From Limnochorda sp. L945t (GTDB lineage Bacteria; Bacillota; Limnochordia; Limnochordales; Geochordaceae), in the NCBI RefSeq assembly GCF_035593305.1, contig NZ_CP141615.1, positions 1-64,000 of the forward strand: a stretch of DNA of 64,000 nucleotides. The letters are read 5' to 3'. A model generated the notes under the pieces. That model ran no database searches and was not told the DNA's origin. It saw nothing but the letters and a program-made list of their open reading frames with translations. Positions 16,199 to 24,779 of the stretch are shown in pieces. The translations under genes were made by a program, and so were the position numbers. Position 1 is the first letter of the stretch, and every line of letters starts with the position of its first letter.

Positions 16199-17578
16199 AT
16201 GGACTGGGCGGGTGCGTCGGCAGCGGCCCTTCTGGTCTTCGCGGCGACCGTGGTCGGGGTGCTGTGGCGACCGCTGGGGGTGCACGAGGCGTGGGTTGCC
16301 GTGGCAGGCGCCGTAGCGATGGCTGTGGCGGGCTCCGTGGACTGGTTGCGCGTGGCCTCCATCGTTCACGAGACTGCCCCTGTGCTGGTCTTCCTGGCCG
16401 GGGTCCTGGTACTGGCCTCCGTCGCGGACCGGGCGGGCGTTTTCGCCTGGGCAGCCAACTGGACCGCTCGCATGGCGGGCAGCAGCGTGAGGCGCCTGTT
16501 CGTGGCGCTCTACGTGCTGGGGGCGGTCACCACCGTCTTCTTCAGCCTGGACACCACGGCGGTCGTCCTGGCTCCGCTCGTCGTCCGCTTGCTGCGACGA
16601 AGCCGCGTCGACCCCTTGCCCTTCGTCTACCTGTCGGTCCACGTGGCCAATGTGACGTCGCTCTTGCTCCCGGTGAGCAACCTCACCAACCTGCTCGTCC
16701 AGGCTCGCTTTCGCCTGCCGTTCTGGGAGTTCGCCCGGGTCATGGCGCTGCCGGCGCTACTCGCGGGCGCGGCCGATTTCGGGATGCTGTACGTCCTGTT
16801 CCGCGGTCGCCTCGAAGGAGCGGTCGATACCCAGGACCTGCAGCTTCAGGCCAGAGCGCTCGGACGGTCGCCCTTCCTACGCTGGAGCCTCGGGATCGTG
16901 GTGGCTACGATTGCGGGCTTCGGCGTCGCCGGCTGGTTGGGGGCGCCCTTGTGGCCCGTCGCGGTGGCCGGCGGCGCCGCTTCGGCGTTGCTTGCCCTGG
17001 CGCGCCGCGAGGTGCTGCCCGGCTTTTTCGTGCGCAGCATCTCGTGGGGAGTGATCCCGTTCGTGGTCGGCCTGTTCGTCGTGATGGACGGCTTTCGCGC
17101 CACCGAGGCCGGCAGGGCGCTGACCGCTGCTGCATTTCTGCCTGGAGCGGCGGCGAGCGCCCGGCCCGCGGCGGGCGGCGCCTGGTCCCAGGAGGCAGGT
17201 ATGGGCATGGCCGGGGGGTTGAGCAGCGCTGCGGGTGACGCCGTGTCACTGGGGCGGCTGGCCGCTGTGACCGCCGTCGGTTCCAATTTGATCAACAACA
17301 TCCCGATGACGCTTCTCGGTACCGGCGCGCTGGCGGTGCCTCCGGGCGGCTACGGGCCGCCGGATCGCCTCGCCCCTTACGCGCTCTTGCTCGGCGTCAA
17401 CGTCGGCCCGCTGCTCACGGTCGTGGGGTCGCTGGCCACGGTGCTGACCCTCGCGCTCTTTCAGCAGAGGGGCATCAACGTGGGTGGTTGGGAGTATCTC
17501 AAGACGGGGCTCTTGGTGATGCCTCCCACCCTCGCGGCGGCGTACCTGGGCCTTCTCGCGAGCACCTGGTGGCTCTGA
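16199..17578 (+). CDS. Ion-transporter superfamily (ArsB/SLC13-like) permease
   Basis: 459 residues with about 11-12 membrane spans. Two family hairpin motifs are clear: FFSLDTTAVVLAPLVVRLL with LLLPVSNLTNLLVQ in the first half, and LAAVTAVGSNLINNIPMTLL in the second. These are the re-entrant substrate-binding loops of the ArsB/NhaD/DASS superfamily. The ion cannot be assigned; there is no arsR or arsC nearby. The ATG follows a strong AAGGAGGA site. A promoter and TPP riboswitch begin about 45 bases downstream, so it is a separate transcript from the thiamine genes. Confidence 0.82.
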   Translation: MDWAGASAAALLVFAATVVGVLWRPLGVHEAWVAVAGAVAMAVAGSVDWLRVASIVHETAPVLVFLAGVLVLASVADRAGVFAWAANWTARMAGSSVRRLFVALYVLGAVTTVFFSLDTTAVVLAPLVVRLLRRSRVDPLPFVYLSVHVANVTSLLLPVSNLTNLLVQARFRLPFWEFARVMALPALLAGAADFGMLYVLFRGRLEGAVDTQDLQLQARALGRSPFLRWSLGIVVATIAGFGVAGWLGAPLWPVAVAGGAASALLALARREVLPGFFVRSISWGVIPFVVGLFVVMDGFRATEAGRALTAAAFLPGAAASARPAAGGAWSQEAGMGMAGGLSSAAGDAVSLGRLAAVTAVGSNLINNIPMTLLGTGALAVPPGGYGPPDRLAPYALLLGVNVGPLLTVVGSLATVLTLALFQQRGINVGGWEYLKTGLLVMPPTLAAAYLGLLASTWWL

Positions 17579-17622
17579 GGGGAGCGGGGCGGCCTTACGA
17601 GATCGGGGACCGCGCACTGCCG

Positions 17623-17651
17623 TTGACTTCCAGGCCGTCACGGCCTATAAG
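17623..17651 (+). promoter_or_regulatory. Sigma70-type promoter of the TPP riboswitch transcript
   Basis: TTGACT and TATAAG are separated by exactly 17 bases, one of the clearest promoters in the window. The riboswitch begins about 20 bases after the -10 box. Confidence 0.8.
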
Positions 17652-17667
17652 ATCGGTGACAAGTAAA

Positions 17668-17770
17668 CAGGCCGACCGGGGGAGCCGGGAGAGCCCGGCT
17701 GAGAGGGCAGCCCGCAATGCTGCCGACCCTTCGAACCTGACCTGGGTCATACCAGCGTAGGGAGCGGAAG
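17668..17770 (+). promoter_or_regulatory. TPP (THI element) riboswitch
   Basis: The conserved THI-box pieces are present in order: GGGGGAGCC, GGCTGAGAGGG, ACCCTTCGAACCTGA, CCTGGGTCATACCAGCG and TAGGGAG. CTGAGA is the pyrimidine-binding loop and ACCTGATCTGGxTAATACCAGCG-like sequence the pyrophosphate-binding arm. With TPP bound it should favour the terminator at 17786-17822 and switch off the thiamine-related genes downstream. Confidence 0.95.
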
Positions 17771-17785
17771 CGTCGAACGAGCGGT

Positions 17786-17822
17786 CGAAAAGCCGCCACC
17801 CGGGTCGGGTGGCGGCTTTTCG
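17786..17822 (+). terminator. Riboswitch-linked intrinsic terminator
   Basis: A perfect 16-bp stem (CGAAAAGCCGCCACCC / GGGTGGCGGCTTTTCG) has a 5-base loop, with the U-run built into the 3' arm. It lies 15 bases after the riboswitch and 25 bases before the DUF77 gene, which is the right place for transcription attenuation. Confidence 0.85.
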
Positions 17823-17847
17823 CGTTCGGCAAAGGTGGGGGAGCAGG

Positions 17848-18159
17848 ATGCCCAAGGCGATGGTGAGCTTCGAATGCCTGCCCCTGGTGGGGGCGCCCAA
17901 GGCCGAGGTCTACCGCGTGGTGGACGCGGCGATTGCAGAGGTCGAGGGCTCCGGGGTGACGTACATGGTCGGCCCCGCGGAAACCAGCATGGCCGGGGAG
18001 CTCGACACGTTGCTCGACGTCGTGAAACGGGCCATCGACGCATGCCGCAAGGCGGGCGCCGCCAGGCTCGCCGTCGTCGTCAAGGTGCTGACCGCCGACG
18101 ACGAAGATCTGGCGGATCTGGAGGAGAAAGTGGCGCCGTACCGAGCTCGTGGCCATTGA
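17848..18159 (+). CDS. DUF77/MTH1187-type thiamine-binding protein (YqgV-like)
   Basis: 103-residue ferredoxin-fold protein of the thiamine-binding DUF77 family: an N-terminal VSFECLPLVGAPKAEVYRVV, GVTYMVGPAETSMAG in the centre, and LLDVVKRAIDACRKAGAARL before a final strand. ATG 17848 follows AGGTGGGGGAG. As first gene after the riboswitch it probably buffers or delivers thiamine or a precursor (hydroxymethylpyrimidine) in the cytoplasm. It has no catalytic motif. Confidence 0.85.
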   Translation: MPKAMVSFECLPLVGAPKAEVYRVVDAAIAEVEGSGVTYMVGPAETSMAGELDTLLDVVKRAIDACRKAGAARLAVVVKVLTADDEDLADLEEKVAPYRARGH

Positions 18160-18248
18160 GCGGTGTCCGTCGAGCAGTGGCCGTTGAAGGGCAGCGGGCG
18201 AGGCACGGCCGTGGAGCGCGCGCCGTTTGGGGAGAGGAGCGTCGGCGG

Positions 18249-19256
18249 ATGGAGCGCAGGATGGCAACGATGGCCGTGGTGGCGATCGCGACGGTACTGG
18301 GGGTGGCGGGCCTCGCCTCTAGGGTGACGGCCGCGGCCCGGCCTGCCGAGCGCGTGACCGTCATGCTGGAGTGGTCGCCCAACACCAATCACACAGGGCT
18401 GTATGTGGCGCTCGACAAGGGCTGGTACCGGGACCAGGGCCTGGACGTCCAGATCGTGGAGCCGGGTGAAGGGGTCTCCGTCGAGTCGGTGGTGGGAGCG
18501 GGCCGGGCAGACTTCGGCTTCAGCGCGCAGGAGTTCATGACCTACGCGCGGCTGCAGGGCGTACCTGTCGTGTCGGTGGCCGCCGTGCTCCAGCACAACA
18601 CGTCGGGGTTCGCTTCGATGGCCGGCGCCCGGATCCGGCGGCCGAAGGACTTCGAAGGGAAGCGCTACGGGGGATTCGGGCTTCCCATCGAGCGGGCGGT
18701 ACTGTCGAGCCTGATGCGATGCGACGGGGGCGACCCGGAGAAGCTGCAGCTCGTCAGCATCGGGGTGGGCGATCTCCTCTCCCATCTCGAGCGGGGCAAC
18801 GTCGACCTCGCCTGGATCTTCTACGGGTGGCAGGGGATCGAGGCGAAGCTGCGCGGGCTCGACATCGACGTCGTCATGATGGACCGGTACGCCGGCTGCG
18901 TGCCCGACTACTACACGCCGGTCATCATCACGTCGGAGTCGCTGATCCGGCAACGACCCGAGCTGGTGCGACGGTTCGTCGAGGCGACCGCCCGGGGGTA
19001 CGCCTGGAGCATCGAACACCCGGACGAGGCGGCGGGCATCCTCGTGCGCCGGGTGCCCGAGCTCGACCCTCGCCTCGTGCGAGAGAGCCAGCGGTGGCTG
19101 AGCCCCCGGTACCGGGCGGAGGCGCCACGGTGGGGCGAGCAGAAGCTGGAGGTGTGGCAGCGCCTCGCCGATTGGCTGCTCGAGCACGGCCTCGTGAAGG
19201 GGCGGCTCGACGCGGCGTCGGCGTTCACCAACCGGTTCCTGCCGGCGCCACGTTGA
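18249..19256 (+). CDS. NMT1/ThiY-like ABC substrate-binding protein
   Basis: The protein of ~335 residues has an N-terminal signal sequence (TMAVVAIATVLGVAGLA) ending near VTAAARP, without a lipobox cysteine. The mature part is the NMT1/THI5-like fold: VMLEWSPNTNHTGLYVALDK, GWYRDQGLDVQIVEPG, then ADFGFSAQEFMTYAR and VPVVSVAAVLQHNTSGF, as in pyrimidine-precursor binding ThiY. ATG 18249 has GAGGAG 9 bases upstream. Position behind the TPP riboswitch supports uptake of a thiamine precursor. The expected ThiX permease and ThiZ ATPase are missing here. Confidence 0.88.
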   Translation: MERRMATMAVVAIATVLGVAGLASRVTAAARPAERVTVMLEWSPNTNHTGLYVALDKGWYRDQGLDVQIVEPGEGVSVESVVGAGRADFGFSAQEFMTYARLQGVPVVSVAAVLQHNTSGFASMAGARIRRPKDFEGKRYGGFGLPIERAVLSSLMRCDGGDPEKLQLVSIGVGDLLSHLERGNVDLAWIFYGWQGIEAKLRGLDIDVVMMDRYAGCVPDYYTPVIITSESLIRQRPELVRRFVEATARGYAWSIEHPDEAAGILVRRVPELDPRLVRESQRWLSPRYRAEAPRWGEQKLEVWQRLADWLLEHGLVKGRLDAASAFTNRFLPAPR

Positions 19257-19387
19257 TGGGCATGCACGGATTTCACAAGCGTGTCACCTGTTCGTAACAG
19301 GGGCGCCGGCCCGGCTCCTGAACCCCTCCACCGCTGGTCAGGACGACCTCGACAACCAGGATGCGACCAGCGGAAGGAGCGCGTGCC

Positions 19388-20392
19388 GTGTTGGCAGGCC
19401 GGTTCGTTCGCCGGATGGTGATGGCGGTCGCCGCGGGGGTGGCCGTAGCGGCTCTTGCTTCGTTCGCCGCGGCTGCTCCCCAGAAGACGCTCCAGCTTTA
19501 CACGTCGCAGCCCGACCAGGACGCCGCAGCGCTCGTGAAGGCCTTCGAGGAGGCCTATCCGGACGTGGCGGTCTCGATTTTCCGCTCCGGCACGGAGGAG
19601 GTCATCAGCCGCTTCTTGCTCGAGGCCGAGAGCGGCCACCGGCGGGCCGACGTCTTGCTGGTTGCCGACGCCCCGACCTTCGAAGCGCTCAAGCAGCGGG
19701 GCCTGCTGGAGGCTTACCGCTCGCCTGAAGCGGCCCGCATCCCTGCTGCCTACTACGACCCCGAGGGGATGTACTACGGCACCAAGGTGATGGCGACGGT
19801 CATCGTGTACCACCGCACCCTTGGCAAGCCGCTGCGCCGGTGGGCCGACCTCCTGCAACCGTCGGTGCGCGGCAAGCTCGTGATGCCGAGCCCCTTTTAC
19901 TCCGGGGCGGCGGCCTACAACGTGGGGGTATGGAGCCGCACGGAGGGGCTGGGGTGGCCATGGCTCGAAGCCCTCGCCCGCCAAGACGTGCTGATGGTGC
20001 AGGGCAACGGCGCCGTGCTGCGTAGCGTGGCGAGCGGAGAGCGGCCATACGGGACGATCGTCGACTTCATGGCCGTGCGGGCGCGCCTGCAGGGGTCCCC
20101 CATCGAGGTGGTGTATCCCGAGGATGGGGTGCCCGTCATCACGGAGCCCATCGGCATCGTCAAGGGTACGCCCAACCTCGAGGCGGCCCGGCGGTTCGTC
20201 GACTTCGTGCTTTCGAAGCAGGGGCAAGAGCTCGCCGCGCGGCTCGGGTACATGCCGCTTCGGAGCGACGTGACGCCTCCGGAAGGGTTTCCGGCGCTCG
20301 AGCGGATCCGGGTGATGGCCGTGCCGCCGGCCGAGCTGGCGGCCGGGCGGGAAGCGGACAAGCAGCGCTTCTCCGACGTCTTCGGGCAGTGA
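19388..20392 (+). CDS. Fe3+/thiamine-type ABC substrate-binding protein
   Basis: Periplasmic binding protein of 334 residues. The signal peptide ends near SFAAAAPQ and has no lipobox cysteine. The mature domain (LQLYTSQPDQDAAALVKAFE, RADVLLVADAPTFEAL, YYGTKVMATVIVYHRT, GIVKGTPNLEAARRFVDFVL) belongs to the family that includes iron-, thiamine (ThiB)- and phosphonate-binding proteins. GTG 19388 has AAGGAG 8 bases upstream. The stop overlaps the permease start as GTGA. Motifs look more iron-like; linkage to the TPP riboswitch argues for thiamine. I cannot decide between them. Confidence 0.82.
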   Translation: MLAGRFVRRMVMAVAAGVAVAALASFAAAAPQKTLQLYTSQPDQDAAALVKAFEEAYPDVAVSIFRSGTEEVISRFLLEAESGHRRADVLLVADAPTFEALKQRGLLEAYRSPEAARIPAAYYDPEGMYYGTKVMATVIVYHRTLGKPLRRWADLLQPSVRGKLVMPSPFYSGAAAYNVGVWSRTEGLGWPWLEALARQDVLMVQGNGAVLRSVASGERPYGTIVDFMAVRARLQGSPIEVVYPEDGVPVITEPIGIVKGTPNLEAARRFVDFVLSKQGQELAARLGYMPLRSDVTPPEGFPALERIRVMAVPPAELAAGREADKQRFSDVFGQ

Positions 20393-22194
20393 ACGCGATG
20401 CGCCGCCCGCTTCGCCGGGGAGCCGTCCCGGCCGGGGTTTGGTTCGCGACGGGGACGGCCGGCGTGGTCGTCCTCAGCGTGATACCGCTCGTGAGGTTGG
20501 GCACCCATCTCTTCGCCGGCGGCGCGGGCGGGCTCGCCCGGGCGGGGGCCGTAGCGACGTGGCTGGCTACCAGCCGCCAGGTGCAGGCGGCTTTCCTCCA
20601 TAGCCTCTTCACTACGAGCGCGTCGGCGGTCGTGACGACCGCGCTGGCACTGGTGCTTGCCGTCGCTGCCACGAAGACGGACCTCCCGGGCCGGCGGTGG
20701 GTCGCACCCGCCCTGCTCGTGCCGCTGGTCGTGCCGCCCCACCTGCTCACCATCGCCTACATCCACTGGGCCGGCCCGGCCGGCGCGCTGCAGCAGGCGC
20801 TACGGTGGATCTCGGGTGCGCAGGGGCCGCTCTGGTCGCTTTACGGGCCCGGCGGCATCGTCGCCCTGCTGGTGCTCGTCACCCTTCCTCTGGCCTTCTT
20901 CCCGATCCGGGCGGGCCTGCTGGCCGTGCCCAGGGAGGTGGAAGAGGCGGCCCGCTGTGAGGGCGCGTCGGGCTGGCGGCTGTTGCTCCACGTGACGCTG
21001 CCGATGGTACGCCCTTACCTGGCGGCTGCCGCACTGCTGGCCGCGCTGTCCGCTCTCAGCGACTTCGGAGTACCGGCGCTGCTCGGCATCCCGTCGGGGT
21101 ACATCACACTTCCGACGCTCATCTACCGGGAGGTCGCCTCTGCCCTGGGGAGGGGGTTCGACCGGCCCGTGGGGCTGGCGCTGGCGCTCGCGCTGCCGGC
21201 GGGGCTCCTCGTGGGCCTCCAAACCAAGTGGGCGCAGGGCGCCGGGGGCTGGGGCACGGGGGAACAATCCGGGAAGGCGCCGTTCTCCTGGGGCCGGGGT
21301 CGCTGGGCCGGTGCCGTCCTGCTGGTCGGCGGGCTTGCGGCGCTGGTGCTGGTGCCGTTCATGGCTATGGCCGCCATGGCCATGATCCGGGCGTACGGGC
21401 TACCCCTGCGATGGGCCCATCTCACCCTGGAACACTTCGCCTTCGTCCTCGGGCGGCTGGAGCCGTTGCGCCGGGCCCTGCTCCACAGCCTGTGGCTGGC
21501 AGGATCTGCCGCCCTGGTCACGGCAGGGCTGGCAGGGATCCTGGGGTACGGTGTCGTCCGGGCGGAGCGGCAGGGGTCGACGTGGCGCCGGTGGTGGTGG
21601 CGACCGGTACGGCTGGCGATCGCGCTGCCGGGCGCCGTGCCCGGGATGGTCTTCAGCCTGGGCGTGCTGCTCGCCTGGTTGCGGCCGCCCCTTCCCGGCC
21701 TCGAGCTCTACGGCACGCTGGGCCTGCTCAACGTCGCCTACTTCGGGCGGTTCCTGGCATTCGCCTTCGAGCCGGTGGCGGCGGGCTGGCGCGACTTGGA
21801 CCCGAGCCTGGAGGAGGCGGCGCAGGTGGACGGCGCCTCGTTCCTCCAGGCGGTGCGACACGTCCTCGCCCCCATCCTGCGGCCGGCGCTGGCCGCAGGG
21901 GCCGTGCTGGTCCTGACCCAGTCGTTCGCCGAACTGACCCTATCGGCCATCCTGGCCGGGTCCGGGACCGAAACCGTCGGATGGCTCATTTTCGGGCTCG
22001 AACAGGGCGGCTACGCGAGCCAGAGCGCAGCCCTCGGCACGCTCCTGGCACTCGGCCTCGTGGCGGCCGGCTCGGGACGGCTGGCGGCGCGCCGTCTGGG
22101 AGGTGCATGGGCTCGCCTCCGGCCGTGGGCAAGCAGCCACCTGAGCCGTGCGAGGCGGGCGGAAGAGGCCGGCTCCTTCTGGGAGGCTGCCTGA
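20389..22194 (+). CDS. Fused two-domain ABC permease (SfuB/ThiP type)
   Basis: 601 residues comprising two homologous permease domains, each with an EAA loop: VPREVEEAARCEGASGWRLL (first half) and LDPSLEEAAQVDGASFLQAV (second half), joined by a short Gly-rich linker (residues ~280-300). This duplication is typical of Fe3+ (SfuB/FutB) and thiamine (ThiP) permeases. It overlaps the binding-protein gene. An ATPase gene would normally follow, but the next gene, 5 bases away, is menE on the other strand, so the ATPase must be encoded elsewhere. Confidence 0.88.
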   Translation: MNAMRRPLRRGAVPAGVWFATGTAGVVVLSVIPLVRLGTHLFAGGAGGLARAGAVATWLATSRQVQAAFLHSLFTTSASAVVTTALALVLAVAATKTDLPGRRWVAPALLVPLVVPPHLLTIAYIHWAGPAGALQQALRWISGAQGPLWSLYGPGGIVALLVLVTLPLAFFPIRAGLLAVPREVEEAARCEGASGWRLLLHVTLPMVRPYLAAAALLAALSALSDFGVPALLGIPSGYITLPTLIYREVASALGRGFDRPVGLALALALPAGLLVGLQTKWAQGAGGWGTGEQSGKAPFSWGRGRWAGAVLLVGGLAALVLVPFMAMAAMAMIRAYGLPLRWAHLTLEHFAFVLGRLEPLRRALLHSLWLAGSAALVTAGLAGILGYGVVRAERQGSTWRRWWWRPVRLAIALPGAVPGMVFSLGVLLAWLRPPLPGLELYGTLGLLNVAYFGRFLAFAFEPVAAGWRDLDPSLEEAAQVDGASFLQAVRHVLAPILRPALAAGAVLVLTQSFAELTLSAILAGSGTETVGWLIFGLEQGGYASQSAALGTLLALGLVAAGSGRLAARRLGGAWARLRPWASSHLSRARRAEEAGSFWEAA

Positions 22195-22199
22195 GCAGC

Positions 22200-23807
22200 T
22201 CAAGGCTCGCCGGGCGAGACCTCCTGTCCCCGGCCGCCGCCCCCTGCGCCCGCTTCGAGCCACTGCTCACGAAGCCTGCTGCGCAGCAGCTTGCCCGCCG
22301 CGTTGCGGGGCAGAGGCGCTTGCACGATGCGCACTTCCTTGGGCACCTTGTAGCGCGCCAGCCGCCCGGCGCAGTGGGCGAGGAGCTCCTCCGCCGTTAG
22401 CCCCCAGCCCGCGCGCAACCGCACGGCCGCCACCGGCACCTGGCCCCACTCGGGGTGCGGGATCCCCACCACGCCTGCCTCCTGGATGGCCGGATGGGCC
22501 AGGAGGGCTGCTTCCACTTCGGCCGGGTAGACGTTTTCGCCGCCGCTCACGATGAGGTCGTCCCGGCGGTCGACCACGTACAGGTAACCCTCTTCGTCCA
22601 GGTACCCCAGGTCCCCCGTGCGCAACCAGCCCCCGTCTCGCCGGGCGGAAAGCGACGCCGCATCCTGTCCGGCTCCGTCTCTCCCGGCGGCTGCCACCGG
22701 CGCCTCGCGGAAATACCCCGGGCTCACGGTAGGGCCGCGCACCAGGATCTCGCCCACCTCTCCAGGCCCGGCAGGCCGGCCATCTCGCTCGATCCGCACC
22801 TCCGTCGGGAGCAGCGGCCTGCCGGCCGAACCCAGCTTGCGCAGCGCCTGGCCGGGCGGGAGCGTGGTCACCTGCGAGGCGGCCTCCGTCAGGCCGTACG
22901 TCTGGACGACCGGCATACCGAGCCGGGCGGCGCGCTCCAAGAGTGCCACGGGCACGGGCCCGCCGCCCACGAGCACGGCCCGGAGCGACGGGGGATAAGG
23001 GCGCTCGCCCCGGGCATCCAGCATGCGGGCCAGCGTGGTGGCCACCACCGAGAGGAGGGTCACCCCTTCCTCGTCAATGGCGCGGTTGGCGGCCTGCGGG
23101 TCGAAGCGCGGGTGCACCACCGCCGTCATGCCGTAGATGACGCCACGCACCAGGATGGAGAGGCCTCCCACGTGGAAGAGGGGCAGGTTGGCAAGCCAGC
23201 GATCCCCGGCGCAGAGGCCCAGGTTGAGGGCCGAGCCCACCGCGCTCCACCAGTAGTTGCCGTACGTGAGCAAGGCCCCTTTGGGCCGCCCGGTGGTGCC
23301 GGAGGTGTAGAGGATGCTGTGCACCGCCTCGAGTTCCACGAACGGACGGAGAGACGCATCGGCCGCTTCGGGTGCCGACGCCAGTTCCTCCGTGGAAAGG
23401 ACAGCGACCTCGGAGGAGGCGGCCTCGCCCCCCGTCTGCCCTTCCTGCGCCCACCGGGCCAGAGCGGCTCGGGCCGCCGGCTCGGTCTGCGGGGCGTAGA
23501 CGAACGCCCGGGGAGCTGCATGCCCGAGCTGCCAGGCGAGTTCCGGCGGGGCGAGGCGCGTGTTGAGCGGCACCAGGATGCCGCCCGCGCGGCCGACCCC
23601 GTGCGCCAGCTCGACGAACTCGGGCCCGTTGGGCAGCAGCAAAGCGACCCGGTCCCCGGGGCGAACCCCGAGCCCGACCATCCGGCGGGCCAGCGAGGCC
23701 GCCCGCCGGTCGAGCTCCTGAAAGGTCCACCGCACGTCGCCGGCGATGATCGCCAGGCGCTCCCCGGCCGTCGCCGCCCGGTGCGCCAGCCAGTCCGGGA
23801 GCCTCAT
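22200..23807 (-). CDS. menE: 2-succinylbenzoate-CoA ligase
   Basis: Activates o-succinylbenzoate with ATP and CoA in menaquinone synthesis. The acyl-adenylate domain contains YTSGTTGRPKGALLTYGN (P-loop), LPLFHVGGLS, QTYGLTEAASQVTTL and GWLRTGDLGYLDEEGYLY. The C-terminal hinge is VVDRRDDLIVSGGENVYP and the catalytic lysine region LPRNAAGKLLRS. 535 residues, slightly longer than usual because of a Gly-rich tail and an inserted Ala/Gly loop around residues 395-410. The ATG overlaps the menA stop as ATGA. Confidence 0.93.
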   Translation of the reverse strand: MRLPDWLAHRAATAGERLAIIAGDVRWTFQELDRRAASLARRMVGLGVRPGDRVALLLPNGPEFVELAHGVGRAGGILVPLNTRLAPPELAWQLGHAAPRAFVYAPQTEPAARAALARWAQEGQTGGEAASSEVAVLSTEELASAPEAADASLRPFVELEAVHSILYTSGTTGRPKGALLTYGNYWWSAVGSALNLGLCAGDRWLANLPLFHVGGLSILVRGVIYGMTAVVHPRFDPQAANRAIDEEGVTLLSVVATTLARMLDARGERPYPPSLRAVLVGGGPVPVALLERAARLGMPVVQTYGLTEAASQVTTLPPGQALRKLGSAGRPLLPTEVRIERDGRPAGPGEVGEILVRGPTVSPGYFREAPVAAAGRDGAGQDAASLSARRDGGWLRTGDLGYLDEEGYLYVVDRRDDLIVSGGENVYPAEVEAALLAHPAIQEAGVVGIPHPEWGQVPVAAVRLRAGWGLTAEELLAHCAGRLARYKVPKEVRIVQAPLPRNAAGKLLRSRLREQWLEAGAGGGGRGQEVSPGEP

Positions 23808-24739
23808 GGCGACCTCGCCATGCCGATGGCGAGCAGCGCGCTGTAGGCAAGGAGCAGCCGCCCGGTGCCCTTGAGCACCTGGTTGAGCGTCGCCCCGCGC
23901 TCGCCGCCCAGGACGCGGCGCACCAGCGGCCAGGCGATGGGCGCGCTGAGCCAGGGCAGCCAAAAGAGCGGTCCCGCTGCTCCCACGGCCCGCAAGACGG
24001 CGGGCATGGCCAAGGCCACGACGACGAAGAGCGCGTACTGGATGCGGGTGGCCTGTTCTCCGATGCGCACCGCGAGGGTCCGCTTGCCCGCCTGCCGGTC
24101 CTGGTCGATGTCGCGCAGGTTGTTGACCACCAGAATGTCGGTCACGAGCAGCCCGACCGGTACGGAGGCGAGAAGCGCCCCCGGCGTGACGGCCCCGGCC
24201 TGCAGGTAGAACGTGCCCGTCACGGCGACGACCCCGAAGAAGACGAAGACGAAGAGATCCCCGAGGCCGTGGTAGCCGATGGGCCAGGGCCCTCCCGTGT
24301 AGAGCACGCCGGCGACGATGGAGGCGAGCCCCACGGCCACGATGGGCCACCCGCCCACCGAGGCCAGGTACGCCCCGATGAGCACGGCTGCCCCGAAGGC
24401 GACGATCGTGCCCCGCTCCACGTCCCGCTCGGAGAGCAGTCCCGTCTGCGTGACCCGGGTCGGGCCCAGGCGCCCGGGCCGGTCCGCCCCTTTCCGGAAA
24501 TCGTAGAGGTCGTTGGCGAAGTTGGTCCCGACCTGGATGAGCAGCGCGGCCGCCAGCGTGGCCAGAAAGACGGGAAGGCTCAACGGCCCGTGCGCGGCCG
24601 CTGCCCCCGTGCCCGCCAGCACCGGAGCTGTCGCCGCAGGGAGCGTGGGGATGCGGGCGGCCATGACCCACGCCTTCGCCCGGCTCACTCCGGGCTGCCG
24701 GAGCCCGGCCGCCGCCTCGGCGGGGCCCGTCACGCCCAT
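23804..24739 (-). CDS. menA: 1,4-dihydroxy-2-naphthoate prenyltransferase
   Basis: Membrane UbiA-family enzyme that attaches the polyprenyl chain to dihydroxynaphthoate. The first Asp-rich motif is NFANDLYDFRKGAD and the second NNLRDIDQDRQAGKRTLAV, both for Mg-diphosphate binding. Eight or nine membrane spans are visible in 311 residues. ATG 24739 puts the typical WVMAARIPTLPAATAPV start about 25 residues in. The gene lies 40 bases after menB. Confidence 0.92.
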   Translation of the reverse strand: MGVTGPAEAAAGLRQPGVSRAKAWVMAARIPTLPAATAPVLAGTGAAAAHGPLSLPVFLATLAAALLIQVGTNFANDLYDFRKGADRPGRLGPTRVTQTGLLSERDVERGTIVAFGAAVLIGAYLASVGGWPIVAVGLASIVAGVLYTGGPWPIGYHGLGDLFVFVFFGVVAVTGTFYLQAGAVTPGALLASVPVGLLVTDILVVNNLRDIDQDRQAGKRTLAVRIGEQATRIQYALFVVVALAMPAVLRAVGAAGPLFWLPWLSAPIAWPLVRRVLGGERGATLNQVLKGTGRLLLAYSALLAIGMARSP

Positions 24740-24779
24740 GCCAACGGCCGTACCCGTGCCCGTCGCCGCAAAGCCCCGG

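Noticed and set aside
15187-16362. 391-codon minus-strand frame over the degenerate region
   Set aside because: The product is rich in Arg, Pro, Ser and Thr with no domain pattern, overlaps the permease gene and has no ribosome site.
16454-16642. Arsenic-resistance assignment for the 16199-17578 permease
   Set aside because: The fold fits ArsB but also other ion-transporter families, and no arsR, arsC or arsA gene is nearby.
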